NCBI RefSeq assembly: GCF_009852415.1
Contig: NZ_WOXS01000002.1
Span: 310,001-374,000, forward strand
DNA from: Streptomyces sp. Tu 3180
GTDB taxonomy: Bacteria; Actinomycetota; Actinomycetes; Streptomycetales; Streptomycetaceae
Direction of reading: 5' to 3'
Length of the DNA: 64,000 nt
Below the pieces are notes generated by a model. That model was not told the origin of the DNA. It worked only from the letters and a program-made list of their open reading frames with translations, and made no database searches. The position numbers and the translations under genes are program-made. Below are positions 1-8,404 of the stretch, one piece after another; the stretch's first letter is position 1; every line of letters starts with the position of its first letter.

Positions 1-5
1 CGGGC

Positions 6-29
6 GAGGCGGTCCGGCCGGACCGCCTC
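6..29 (-). terminator. Hairpin downstream of the GlxA-type regulator gene
   Basis: A perfect inverted repeat (GAGGCGGTCCGG and its complement, no loop) lies 44 bases past the stop codon of the regulator on the minus strand. A GC-rich hairpin without a T-run is the usual actinomycete terminator form. Its symmetry lets it act in either direction, so it may also end a gene entering from the left. Confidence 0.55.
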
Positions 30-72
30 CGAGAGACAGGGCTGATGCAGTCGCCGTACGGCAGCCGTCGCC

Positions 73-1041
73 TCAGGCCGCCGCGTCCTTCGCGCGGAAG
101 GTCTGCCGGTATGCCGTGGGCGACACCCCGATGGCGGCCGCCAAGCGCTGGCGCAGCGAGGCTCCCGTGCCGAAGCCGGCCCGCGTCGCGATGACGTCCA
201 CGGTCAGGTCGGTGGTCTCCAGCAGCCGGCGGGCGTGGTCGAGTCGCTGCTGGGCCACCCACTGGCCCGGCGTCATGCCCACCTCGTGATGGAAGTGCCG
301 GGTGAGCGTGCGCACGCTCATGCCCGCGTGCGCGGCCATCTCGGACAGCGACAGGGGCTCGTGCAGCCGCTCCAGGGCCCAGACGCGGGTCCGTGACGTC
401 GAACTCTGCGACGGCTTGGGCATCGGACGCTCGATGTACTGGGCCTGACCGCCCTCACGCCAGGGCGGTACGACGCACAGCCGGGCCACCCGGTTGGCGA
501 TCTCGCTGCCGTGGTCGCGGCGCACGAGGTGCAGGCACAGGTCCACGCCGGCGGCGACGCCGGCCGCGGTAAGCACACGTCCGTCGTCCACGAACAGCAC
601 GTCGGCGTCCACCTTCACCTGGGGAAACGCGCGTTGGAAGCGCGGCGCCTCGTTCCAGTGCGTGGTCGCCTGCCGGCCGTCCAGCAGTCCGGCCGAGGCC
701 AGCACGTACGAGGCGGTGCAGATCGACACGATACGGGCCTCGGGCCTGATCCGCCCCAACGCGTCGGGCAGTCCCTCCGGCAGCCACTCCCGGTCCTCAC
801 CCGGCGAGCAGACGAACGGCGGAATCACCACGGTGTCCGCGCTCTCCAAGGCCTCACTGCCGTGCTGGACCGCAAGGGCGAAGTCCGCGCTCGTGGCGAC
901 GGAAGCGCCGTCGAGGCCGCAGGTGACGACCTCGTACAGCGGCTGACCGTCCTCTCCGACCGCGGTGCCGAAGATCCTTACCGGGATGCTCATCTCGAAC
1001 GGATAGACGCCGTCGAGGGCAAGTACCACCACACGATGCAT
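73..1041 (-). CDS. GlxA family transcriptional regulator (DJ-1/PfpI plus AraC HTH)
   Basis: Cytoplasmic regulator of about 322 residues. An N-terminal DJ-1/PfpI-like domain (about residues 1-165) carries the elbow motif SICTASYVLASAG followed by TTHW. An AraC/XylS double helix-turn-helix fills about 220-315 (SLSEMAAHAGMSVRTLTRHFH and a second HTH near ATRAGFGTGASL). The sequence GGQAQYI between the domains is typical of the family. The ATG at 1041 was preferred over the GTG at 1047 because the purine-rich stretch upstream is better spaced from it. The gene is divergent from a metallo-beta-lactamase-fold hydrolase and MFS transporter, which it probably controls. Family members respond to small metabolites; the ligand cannot be read from sequence. 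Confidence 0.93.
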   Translation of the reverse strand: MHRVVVLALDGVYPFEMSIPVRIFGTAVGEDGQPLYEVVTCGLDGASVATSADFALAVQHGSEALESADTVVIPPFVCSPGEDREWLPEGLPDALGRIRPEARIVSICTASYVLASAGLLDGRQATTHWNEAPRFQRAFPQVKVDADVLFVDDGRVLTAAGVAAGVDLCLHLVRRDHGSEIANRVARLCVVPPWREGGQAQYIERPMPKPSQSSTSRTRVWALERLHEPLSLSEMAAHAGMSVRTLTRHFHHEVGMTPGQWVAQQRLDHARRLLETTDLTVDVIATRAGFGTGASLRQRLAAAIGVSPTAYRQTFRAKDAAA

Positions 1042-1158
1042 GACCACATTCTTTCAGTGCATGTCCAGATGGTCACTCGTCGGCCCTCGCCACCGACGGC
1101 AGCCTTGATCACACAGCAGACACCCCACAAGATCCCTTCGTTCTCGGAGAAACCCCTG

Positions 1159-2049
1159 ATGACATCGCTTCGGTCCGCCCACCACGAGCGGCTGCGCCGG
1201 CCCTCCCGCCTGCGCTCGCTGCGCCTCGGCGACACGACGGTGACGTACGTGCCCGACGGCGCGGTGCAACTGACGCCCCGCGGCTGGCTGCCCGACACCA
1301 CCGACGAGACGTGGGAGCGCCACTGCCCGTACCTGGACGACACCGGCCACCTCGTCGCGGGGATCGGCGGGCTGCTGGTGGAGCGCGGCGACCGCGCACT
1401 GCTGATCGACGCCGGGTTCGGACCGCAGTCACTTCCCGCCGAACCCGGCAACGCGCACGGCGCCATCCACGGAGGTGCGCTGCTGGACAACCTCGCCGCC
1501 ATCGGCCGGGCGGCCGGCGACGTCGAGGCGGTGGCCTTCACCCACCTGCACATCGACCACCTCGGCTGGGCCCTGCATCCCGCGCCGGGCGGCGTCGGCC
1601 GTGCCCTGCCGCGCGCCGGGTACCTGGTGGCCGAGCCCGAGTGGAACCGGCGCCACCTCCTCGAAGCACACGGGACGAGCGAGGACATGCTCAACGCGCT
1701 GGCCCCGTACGTGCGGACGGTGGCCGACGGCCAGGAGGTGTTTCCCGGCGTCCAGGTGCGGTTCGTCCCCGGCCACACGCCCGGACACGCCGCCTACGTC
1801 ATCACCGGCGGACAGCGGCGTCTGATCGCCTTCGGCGACGCGATGCACTCCCCCATACAGATCGCCCACCCCGAATGGTCCGCGGCCTCGGATCACGACC
1901 CCGCGCAGGCCGCCGAGTTCCGCCGCGACCTCGTGACGGAACTGGCCCGGCCCCACACCATCGGCTTCGGCATTCACTTCGCCGACGTCGTCTTCGGGCG
2001 GGTCCGCCACGGCGCGGACGGCCCGTCCTGGCAGCCGGTCGACGCCTGA
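1159..2049 (+). CDS. MBL-fold metallo-hydrolase
   Basis: A 296-residue cytoplasmic hydrolase of the metallo-beta-lactamase superfamily. The metal-binding motif THLHIDHLGW is present near residue 130, followed by downstream family histidines (GHTPGHAAY, and an aspartate in AFGDAMHS), so a dinuclear metal site is expected. It resembles the lactonase/quorum-quenching-like branch, but the substrate is not determined. The start is set at ATG 1159, with GGAGA eight bases upstream; the same frame is open further 5' only as antisense to the regulator. It lies 22 bases before the MFS gene and divergent from the GlxA-type regulator, suggesting one regulated unit that modifies and exports a small molecule. 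Confidence 0.9.
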   Translation: MTSLRSAHHERLRRPSRLRSLRLGDTTVTYVPDGAVQLTPRGWLPDTTDETWERHCPYLDDTGHLVAGIGGLLVERGDRALLIDAGFGPQSLPAEPGNAHGAIHGGALLDNLAAIGRAAGDVEAVAFTHLHIDHLGWALHPAPGGVGRALPRAGYLVAEPEWNRRHLLEAHGTSEDMLNALAPYVRTVADGQEVFPGVQVRFVPGHTPGHAAYVITGGQRRLIAFGDAMHSPIQIAHPEWSAASDHDPAQAAEFRRDLVTELARPHTIGFGIHFADVVFGRVRHGADGPSWQPVDA

Positions 2050-2071
2050 CCACCGGGAACCGGACACCGAC

Positions 2072-3271
2072 ATGACGACGACGCGCGCCTGCGCCGCCCG
2101 ACTCCCCTGCCCCGCTCCGCACACGCGGCATTGGCCCGCGGTCACGACCGCCGCGCTCACTGCGACCGTGACCGTCATGCCCGGCTTCACCGTCGGGGCA
2201 CTGGCCCCCGCCCTGGAAAGCGGTCTCGGCCTGTCTCGCAGCGCGATCGGGCTGGCGCTGAGCTGCTTCTACGCCGCCACCGCGCTCGGTTCACCGATCG
2301 CCAGGCGGGTGGCCGCGCGGTTCCCGGTGCACCGTGTGCTGGCCGCCGCCGCACTGAGCGCCGCCGCCGTCATGCTGGGCGCCTCGCAGGCAACCGGCAT
2401 GATCTCGCTGACCGTGCTGCTGCTACTGGGCGGGCTGAGCAACGCCCTCGTACAGCCGGCGGTGGGGCGGCTGATCGCGGCACGGACTCCCGCCCACAGG
2501 CGTTCCCTGGCCGCCGGTGTCGTCGGCGCCGCACTCGCGGCGGCAACCTTCGTACCTGGCCTGCTGGTTGCCCTCGTGCTCCCGGCGCACGGCTGGCGCG
2601 TGTCCCTGCTGACCGCCGGCCTGGTGGCGCTGCTTGTGACGGCGCTGGCTCCACTGGCTCGGGCACCTCTCGAACCGGCAGGCCCCACCCGCACGGGCGG
2701 ACACCCTCGGACCGGCAGAACGCTGCTGCTGTGGTCTTCGGCCGCCGCACTGGCCGCGACCGGGAACAACGCGGTGGCCACCTACTTCGTCCACCTCGGC
2801 ACCGACTCCGGTCTGTCACCCACTACGGCCGGCCACTTGCTGACAGCCAGCTCAGTCCTGGCCATCGCCGTCCGTGTCGCGGCGGGAGCACTCACCGACC
2901 GTGCCCCCGGCCGCAATCCCACGGTGATCGCCGCGATGATGTGCACGGGAGGGTTCGGACTCGCGCTCATCGCCGCCGGCACACCTGTCGCCTTCACCGT
3001 GGGCGCGTTGCTGGCCTTCTCCGCCGGCTGGGGCTGGACCGGTCTGCTGCTGGCCACCGCACTCCACCTGGTCACCGACCAGGCCGAGTACGCCGGCCAC
3101 ACCGTCCAGGTCGGCATCTACACCGGTGCCACCATCGCCCCGTTCGCCTTCGGCGCCATCTCCGGCGCCCTCGGCTTCACACCGACCGCCCTCGTCGCGG
3201 CCACCGCCGCCTTCGCAGGGGCAGGCGCCATCACAGCCGGTGCCGTTCACCTGCGGCGCTCCGAGCGCTAG
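2072..3271 (+). CDS. MFS transporter
   Basis: A 399-residue major facilitator superfamily protein with about twelve hydrophobic segments. The loop region SPIARRVAARFPVHR near residue 70 resembles the MFS loop 2-3 motif, so it is probably a 12-TM proton-coupled efflux or uptake carrier. It is cotranscribed with the upstream hydrolase (22-base gap). The stop codon TAG at 3269-3271 is formed across the junction with an IS5-type insertion whose terminal repeat begins at 3270-3271. The extreme C-terminus may therefore have been altered by the insertion, although the length is normal for the family and the last helix is complete. Confidence 0.88.
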   Translation: MTTTRACAARLPCPAPHTRHWPAVTTAALTATVTVMPGFTVGALAPALESGLGLSRSAIGLALSCFYAATALGSPIARRVAARFPVHRVLAAAALSAAAVMLGASQATGMISLTVLLLLGGLSNALVQPAVGRLIAARTPAHRRSLAAGVVGAALAAATFVPGLLVALVLPAHGWRVSLLTAGLVALLVTALAPLARAPLEPAGPTRTGGHPRTGRTLLLWSSAAALAATGNNAVATYFVHLGTDSGLSPTTAGHLLTASSVLAIAVRVAAGALTDRAPGRNPTVIAAMMCTGGFGLALIAAGTPVAFTVGALLAFSAGWGWTGLLLATALHLVTDQAEYAGHTVQVGIYTGATIAPFAFGAISGALGFTPTALVAATAAFAGAGAITAGAVHLRRSER

Positions 3272-4185
3272 GGTCCGTCTTCAAACGGATCTCGCCCAGA
3301 GCAGGAACGGTGCGAGGGTGACCGCTGCTTCGTAGGAGGTGGCGGTCTTGTCGTACCGGGTGGCGATGCCTCGGAAGTCCTTGAGTCGGTTGGAGCAGCG
3401 TTCGACGATGTGACGCCGGCGGTAGGTCTGTCGGTCGAATCCGGGTGGCCTGCCGCCTCGGCGCCCACGGTTCAGTCGGTGGCGCTGTTGGTCGGTCTTC
3501 TCGGGGATGGTGGGGGCGATGCCGCGTCGTCGCAGGTGGGCGCGGAAACCGCAGGAGCTGTAGGCCTTGTCCGCGATGACCTGGTCGGGTCGGCAGCGTG
3601 GCCGGCCGAGGCCGCCGCGGGGAACGCGGATACGTTCGAGCAGGATGCGTGCGCAGGTGCCGTCGCGGCGCCGGTCCGGTGTGACGAGGAGGGCCGGAGG
3701 GCGGCCCTTGCCGTCGCAGGCGGGATGGGCCTTCGTGGTCAGTCCGCCCCGGGATCGGCCGAGGGTGTGATCGTCCGGTTCGTCCGGCCGACGGATCCCC
3801 CTTTTCGGCCGGTGGCGGCGGCGTGCCGGTGGGCGCGGACGATGGTGGAGTCGATCTGCACCAGCCAGTCGATGTCCCCGGCCGAGTCGGCCCGGGCCTC
3901 GATCTGCTGCAGGGCCCGGGTGAACACGCCGTCCAGGACGTAGCGGCTGAAGCGGGGGAGACCGTCTGCCACGGCCCGTAGCGTTCCGGCAGGTCACGCC
4001 AGGAGATCCCGGTCCGGATCTTGTAGACCATCCCGTTGATGACCTGCCGGTCCTCCGCACGCGGCCGGCCCGTCGCGGCCCGCGGTATCAGCGGAGCGAG
4101 CAACTCCCGGTCCTGATCCGTGAGTTCATGACGACGTACCACGACACCATGATCCATCACCTAGTGATCTCTGAAGACGGACCCT
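3270..4185 (-). mobile_element. IS5-family insertion sequence, complete length but frame-broken
   Basis: An element of about 916 bases bounded by inverted repeats AGGGTCCGTCTTCA (3270-3283 and, inverted, 4172-4185). The transposase is on the minus strand. No convincing target duplication is visible: the left flank ends GCTA and the right flank begins TGGT. It sits exactly at the end of the MFS gene. A shorter relic with the same left end lies near 33294. Confidence 0.85.
3281..4160 (-). pseudogene. IS5-family transposase, two reading-frame changes
   Basis: Reading from 4160 leftward, the N-terminal frame encodes a transposase start (MMDHGVVVRRHELTDQDREL through PERYGPWQTV). The protein continues in a second frame from about 3960 (FSRYVLDGVFTRALQQ, then WLVQIDSTIVRAHRH) and ends in a third (LTTKAHPACDGKGRP, VIADKAYSS, RRHIVERCSNRLKDFRG). 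The second change occurs at a run of four A then five G on the coding strand near 3798-3806, the classic programmed -1 frameshift site of two-frame IS5 elements. The first, at a C-run near 3954-3958, has one base fewer than the family would need and looks like a disabling deletion. DDE residues lie in VQIDST, ADKAY and the VERC region. Confidence 0.82.
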
Positions 4186-4228
4186 GGTCTTCTGAGCCAG
4201 GATTTCATTTCATTGGTGTGGTCTGTGC

Positions 4229-4411
4229 ATGGCTCGGATGGGACGGCCCAAGGCTGAACTGGTGCTGACTGCTCAAGAGCGCGATCAGCTGGGAGAGTTG
4301 GTCCGGCGCAGATCCACGCCGCAGGCGTTGGCGCTGCGCTGCCGGATCGTCCTGGCCTGTGCCACGGGCGCCACCAATCGTGAGGTGGCACGTCAGGTCG
4401 GGGCGGAGGTC
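4229..4411 (+). pseudogene. IS630-type transposase N-terminal fragment
   Basis: Only about the first 60 residues remain: a start MARMGRPKAELVLTAQERDQ followed by TPQALALRCRIVLACATGATNREVA, the helix-turn-helix region of IS630-family transposases. After about 4411 the similarity to the family stops and the sequence passes into the promoter region of the ADP-ribosylglycohydrolase gene. The DDE catalytic domain is missing, so it cannot be active. It abuts the right end of the IS5 element. Confidence 0.7.
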
Positions 4412-4470
4412 AAGCCGAAAGAGGAAACAGGGCCGTGCGGTCGTCGGCGCGGCACAGATAACCTGCGCGG

Positions 4471-5400
4471 ATGGAGCGGATTCAGCGGGCCGCTGGCGCG
4501 GTCGTCGGCTCAGCGGTGGGTGACGCCCTGGGCGGTCCCTTCGAGTTCGGCCCCCAGGGAGCGTTCTCCGCACGGTTCCCCGCCCCTGGTGCCGGTGGCG
4601 AGATGTGCGGAGGCGGCGGCTGGGACCCCGGCGAGGCCACCGACGACACACAGATGGCCGTCCTGGTCGCGGAGTCGCTGCTGGAGCGGGGCGGACTGGA
4701 TCTGCCGGACATCTTCGCCCGCTTCCAGCGGTGGGCGGCATCAGAACCGAAGGACATCGGCTTGCAGACCGAGGACGTCCTGACCAACGGCATGCCCTGG
4801 GACCTCGCCGCTGCGATTCACTTCCAGGTCAACCAACGAGCAGCGGGAAACGGCTCCTTGATGCGGGCATCGACCTCCGCGGTCCACTTCGCACCCGCCG
4901 GCCAGGAAGCCACCCTGGACGCGGCCCGCCGGATCGCTGCCCTGACCCACGGTGACCGCGCGGCCCGGGAAGGCACCGCGATCTTCCATGAACTCATCCG
5001 TGTCATGTTCGAGGACGCCGACCCCCTCGCCGCGCTCCCGGACATCCTGGCCCTTGTCCACCCCGACCACCGCGGCCGCTACGCCACCGTCCTCGCGCCC
5101 GACTGGCACCCGGATCAGGCGACCGAGTTCAACGGCGCCGTCTGGCCCTGCCTGGGCTCCGCCGTCTGGGCCCTACGCACCACCACCAGCTTCGAAGACG
5201 CGATACGCGCGGCGATCGATCTCGGCGGTGACACGGACACCGTCGCCGCGGTGACAGGCGGCCTCGCAGGGGCGTACTACGGGCTGGACGCAATCCCCGC
5301 CCACTGGACCCGGCCGCTCCACGTCCCCCTCCCAGGATGCGACGGACGGGTGCTGCACCTGGCAGATCTGCTTCACCTCGCACACCGCCTCGGAGGCTGA
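4471..5400 (+). CDS. ADP-ribosylglycohydrolase family protein
   Basis: A 309-residue DraG/ARH-type hydrolase expected to remove ADP-ribose from proteins or small substrates using a dinuclear magnesium site. The family signatures are present in order: VVGSAVGDALGGPFEFG near residue 12, the metal-binding TDDTQMAV near 55, NGSLMRAST near 125, and the C-terminal LGGDTDTVAAVTGGLAGA near 250 carrying the second metal ligands. Length is normal for the family and no membrane segment is visible. The start MERIQRAAG places the first helix as usual. It stands alone between an IS630 fragment and a convergent TauE gene, so its physiological target is not indicated by context. Confidence 0.92.
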   Translation: MERIQRAAGAVVGSAVGDALGGPFEFGPQGAFSARFPAPGAGGEMCGGGGWDPGEATDDTQMAVLVAESLLERGGLDLPDIFARFQRWAASEPKDIGLQTEDVLTNGMPWDLAAAIHFQVNQRAAGNGSLMRASTSAVHFAPAGQEATLDAARRIAALTHGDRAAREGTAIFHELIRVMFEDADPLAALPDILALVHPDHRGRYATVLAPDWHPDQATEFNGAVWPCLGSAVWALRTTTSFEDAIRAAIDLGGDTDTVAAVTGGLAGAYYGLDAIPAHWTRPLHVPLPGCDGRVLHLADLLHLAHRLGG

Positions 5401-5649
5401 ATCGGGTGCTGCTCCGTACTCTCCACGGCCTCCAGCGGCACGACGAGGGGTTCGTCGTCGCACGGTGGAAGGGATCCGATGTGATGTGGATGCCACCGGA
5501 GCCGATGCTGAGCACGCCCGTACCCACGCCCGATCTGCGGCCGGGCTGGGCGGCCGAGCCGAAGTCATGGAGGGGGTTTCTGGTTGTCCGTTGCCCCATG
5601 CCAAACAACGGTTGAGGGCTCTCCGCCGCGGATTCGCAACCGGGGTGGC

Positions 5650-6438
5650 TCAGTGCAGGGTCTGGGCGGCGTACAGGGCTCCGAGGGCGGTGGCGAGGGC
5701 ACCGAGCAGCAGGCGTAGGGCTCGTTCGGGCAGGCGGGGTTGGAGGCGCGCGCCGAGGTAGCCGCCGATCAGTCCGCCGGTGCCGCAGGCGAGTCCGAGC
5801 CACCAGTCGGGGGCGATGTCTCCGGAGCTCACGAGGGACAGCAGTGCGTAGGCGGCTGCGCCGACGAGGGAGGTGGCGAACGTGGCGGAGAGCGCGGCCG
5901 GGGCGACGCGTGCGACGGGCAGGCCGCGCCCGGCGAGGATCGGGCCGAGGAGGGAGCCGCCGCCGATGCCGTACATGCCGCCGATCACGCCGACCGCCAG
6001 GGCGAGGACGGTGAGGGTGCGTGGGGGCAATTCGCCTGCGGGCGGCTGCCGGCTGTGGCGTGCCGGGGTGAGGGCGCGCAGGCAAAGCCACAGGCCGAGC
6101 GGGAGCAGCAGGACGGCGATCAGGAGTCGGAAGACGTCCGGGCCGGGGAGGGCGAAGACGCGAACGGCGGCGCCGATGACGACGCCGGGCAGTGTGCCCA
6201 GCACCAGGCGGCGGGCAAGATCTCCGCGCAGGGCGCCGTCGCGGCGATAGCGCCGCAGGGCGCCAGGCCCGGCGACGACGTTGAACAACAGATTGGTCGG
6301 GGTCACCGCCGGACTGGGCACACCGAAGACGCTCAACTGGACGGGGAGGAGGAATACGGCACCGGACACGCCGACGGGCGCGGTCACGGTCGCGATCAGC
6401 AGGCCGGCGGCCAGCCCTCCCGCCAACGTCCAGTCCAC
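5650..6438 (-). CDS. Sulfite exporter TauE/SafE family membrane protein
   Basis: A 262-residue polytopic protein with about seven to eight hydrophobic segments. The N-terminal repeat has the TauE/SafE pattern (GGLAAGLLIATVTAPVGVSG, then PTNLLFNVVAGPGALRRYRR), and a second repeat begins near GVIGGMYGIGGGSLLGP. Family members are proposed to transport sulfur-containing or other organic anions across the cytoplasmic membrane. It lies between the ADP-ribosylglycohydrolase gene (convergent) and a GNAT gene on the same strand 171 bases upstream. Cotranscription is uncertain and there is no substrate clue nearby. Confidence 0.87.
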   Translation of the reverse strand: MDWTLAGGLAAGLLIATVTAPVGVSGAVFLLPVQLSVFGVPSPAVTPTNLLFNVVAGPGALRRYRRDGALRGDLARRLVLGTLPGVVIGAAVRVFALPGPDVFRLLIAVLLLPLGLWLCLRALTPARHSRQPPAGELPPRTLTVLALAVGVIGGMYGIGGGSLLGPILAGRGLPVARVAPAALSATFATSLVGAAAYALLSLVSSGDIAPDWWLGLACGTGGLIGGYLGARLQPRLPERALRLLLGALATALGALYAAQTLH

Positions 6439-6609
6439 CGGTGCCCCCGTTTCGCCCGCCCGGTCAGTATCGGCGGCTCGGCCGCCGTGAGGGTGGCCTG
6501 CAACAAGATGTTCATGAGCGGCAGGAGCAGCCGGGCTTCGGAATCGGACGCGTCCGCACCTGGTTCGACGGGACAGCCGCGGGTGCGGCGGTCGGGGCGC
6601 AGCATCTTT

Positions 6610-7071
6610 CTACGGCTCGGCAGGTGATCGGCTGAACCCAGGGCTTGCGCCCATCGTGCGGTACATGCCGATCGAGTCGTGCGCGGCGGTATCTGCGAAG
6701 CCGTACTTCTCGTAGAGGGAGCGGGCGGGGCCGTCGGCGATCAGGGAGACGTAGGCGGTGGCGGGTGCCCGGCGCTCGAGTTCCTCGGTGAGGGCGGCCA
6801 TGATGCGTTTGCCGAGGCCACGGCCCTGGTGTGCGGGGTGTACGCAGACGTCGACGATCTGGAACGCGGTGCCGCCGTCACCGATGATCCGCCCCATGCC
6901 GATGGGCTCCCCTTCGTGGTGAACGACCACGCCGTGCCAGGTGTCGGGCAGGGCGAGCGCGACCGCTTCTGGGGCTTTGTCCGAGAGGCCGGCGTCGGTG
7001 CGCAGGCGGCGGAAGACCTCGACGGCGGGTGCGCCCGCGCTCAGCTCGTACGGGTTGTTCAAGCCGTCCAC
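6610..7071 (-). CDS. GNAT family N-acetyltransferase
   Basis: A 153-residue acetyl-CoA-dependent acyltransferase. The acetyl-CoA-binding motif A is clear at about residues 72-100 (VDVCVHPAHQGRGLGKRIMAAL, with the Q/RxxGxG/A core), and motif B follows with LYEKYGFADT near residue 130. The length is that of a single GNAT domain. The acceptor cannot be inferred; it resembles small stand-alone GNATs. The next gene upstream on the same strand starts 53 bases away and may be transcribed with it. Confidence 0.88.
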   Translation of the reverse strand: MDGLNNPYELSAGAPAVEVFRRLRTDAGLSDKAPEAVALALPDTWHGVVVHHEGEPIGMGRIIGDGGTAFQIVDVCVHPAHQGRGLGKRIMAALTEELERRAPATAYVSLIADGPARSLYEKYGFADTAAHDSIGMYRTMGASPGFSRSPAEP

Positions 7072-7123
7072 TCCGATCGTGCGAGGGGCGCCTGATGGCC
7101 TGCCGTGGTGCTCGTGCCGTTGA

Positions 7124-7660
7124 TCAGTGGCCTGATTCGGCGTGGTCGGCGTGGTCGGCGTGGTCGCTGGGCTGTGCTTCGAACCAGTCGTGCAGGGCGT
7201 CGACCAGGGCGGGCTCTTCGGTCTCGTAGGTGAGGGTGGCCCCGTCGGGACGTTCCCGGTAGCGCACCTCGATGCGTTCGTGGCCGTCCTCCCGTTCCGC
7301 CGGACCCGGCATGCTGTCGCCGTGGATCTGCGCGGGGGCGCCGAAGTATCCCCGGCTGAACGCTTTTGCCTCCTGCCGGAGGTGGGTGCGTATGAGGCTG
7401 ACCTGCGTGCTGTCGTCGGGCTGGTCGGCGACGACGTCCTGAACCCCGCCCGCCTTGGTGGGGGTGAAGTGGTGGGCGGTTTGTTCGAGGTCGAAGGGCA
7501 TCACGGTCCGGCCGCGCTCGGCGACTGCCTCCTGCCGGCCGGTCCTTGCCTCGTCGCTGTCCCGCCGGGGGCCGCCGATCAGGAGGGCTGCGCCCAGTGC
7601 CGCGCCTACACCTGCTGCGGCGATGCCGGCCGTCAGCAGCCGACGCTTGCCGTACTTCAT
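7124..7660 (-). CDS. Conserved membrane-anchored actinobacterial protein of unknown function
   Basis: A 178-residue protein with an N-terminal hydrophobic segment (about residues 8-28, LLTAGIAAAGVGAALGAALLI) after a short basic start, so probably anchored with its C-terminal part outside the membrane. Start ATG 7660 is chosen because GGAGG lies six bases upstream. The ectodomain contains MPFDLEQTAHHFTPT and ALVDALHDWFEAQ, and ends in a His/Asp-rich tail with repeated HADHAD. Similar Streptomyces proteins are sometimes labelled aspartate carbamoyltransferase in databases, but nothing of the carbamoyl-phosphate or aspartate domains is visible here, so that label should not be used. The His/Asp tail might bind metal (inference). 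Confidence 0.72.
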   Translation of the reverse strand: MKYGKRRLLTAGIAAAGVGAALGAALLIGGPRRDSDEARTGRQEAVAERGRTVMPFDLEQTAHHFTPTKAGGVQDVVADQPDDSTQVSLIRTHLRQEAKAFSRGYFGAPAQIHGDSMPGPAEREDGHERIEVRYRERPDGATLTYETEEPALVDALHDWFEAQPSDHADHADHAESGH

Positions 7661-7831
7661 CCAGTGCCTCCGTGAGCACTTCGAGGGCATGCGGTACGCC
7701 CGTTCCGTTGTGAAGGGGACCGCCGCGGTGCCGTGGCCGGCAGGGGTGCACGGGGCGGGTCTCGACTTCGGCTGTGCCGCGGCTGTTGAAGTGCTGGGCG
7801 CGCCGATCCCTGCCGGCCTTCGGGCGTGGGC

Positions 7832-8060
7832 CTACTGCTGCTTGGCGGGGATCAGCCACATGACGATGACGGCGGAGACCGCGGCCATGCCGGTGGTGAC
7901 GAGGAACGCGTCGTCGAAGCCGGAGGCGGTCTGTGCACTGGTGTGGGCGGCGATGCTCGTGGCGGCGGCACTGGAGACGGCCGCGGCGCCGGCCGAGGCC
8001 CCGAACTCGTGGAAGGTGCTGACGATGCCCGACGCCACACCGGCCTCATGGGGGCAACGC
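7832..8060 (-). pseudogene. MFS (DHA2-like) transporter C-terminal fragment
   Basis: About 70 residues remain: STFHEFGASAGAAAVSS, then SGFDDAFLVTTGMAAVSAV and a final WLIPAKQQ. This is the usual ending of 14-TM drug-efflux MFS proteins, where the last two membrane helices carry the SGFxxAF signature. Upstream (right of about 8060) the frame degenerates into unrelated sequence, so the first twelve or so helices are missing. An ATG in frame allows an open stretch of 68 codons, but a functional product is not expected. Confidence 0.6.
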
Positions 8061-8106
8061 CGGCGAGTGCGGTGGCGGGCGGGAGGGGGCCGTTGCGGCC
8101 GCGCCG

Positions 8107-8313
8107 GTGGTCGGTGAGGTCCGGTTCCAGGACGGCCCGCAGTTGCTGCGCGTGCGGGTCGCGCAGGGCGATCCGGTCCGGCTCGTCAGTGACCGCCTCG
8201 GACTGATCTTCACCGAGCGCGACGGCGATTACCGGGGCGTCTACCACCTCGCCGGCACGGCTGGATGGGCCTACCGCCTTGTCGTCGCCAGGAAAGCCGC
8301 ACTGCTCAAGTGA
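8107..8313 (+). CDS. Unrecognised short open frame, possibly a gene remnant
   Basis: A 68-codon frame with plausible protein-like composition (VRVAQGDPVRLVSD, FTERDGDYRGVYHLAG). The frame is open further upstream to about 8041 without a convincing start or ribosome-binding site, suggesting the 3' end of a larger lost gene. It lies between a broken MFS transporter fragment and the convergent WYL regulator. No family was recognised. It could equally be non-coding. Confidence 0.22.
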   Translation: MVGEVRFQDGPQLLRVRVAQGDPVRLVSDRLGLIFTERDGDYRGVYHLAGTAGWAYRLVVARKAALLK

Positions 8314-8404
8314 AGACGCGTACGAGGTCCTACGCGCATGTGCGGGTGCAGGGGGGGAGGGTGCGGGTGGCCGGTGCCCGGTCCGGAGAACCCTTTGCGC
8401 AGGG

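Noticed and set aside
1041..1075. TGACCA...TGGTCA arms as an operator between the first GlxA gene and the MBL gene
   Set aside because: Six-base arms 23 bases apart, one overlapping the start codon; easily random.
511..1158. Upstream extension of the MBL-fold hydrolase frame
   Set aside because: It is antisense to the GlxA regulator, with no start signal; ATG 1159 has a good ribosome-binding site.
7124..7660. Aspartate carbamoyltransferase label
   Set aside because: A 178-residue membrane-anchored protein with none of the enzyme's substrate motifs.
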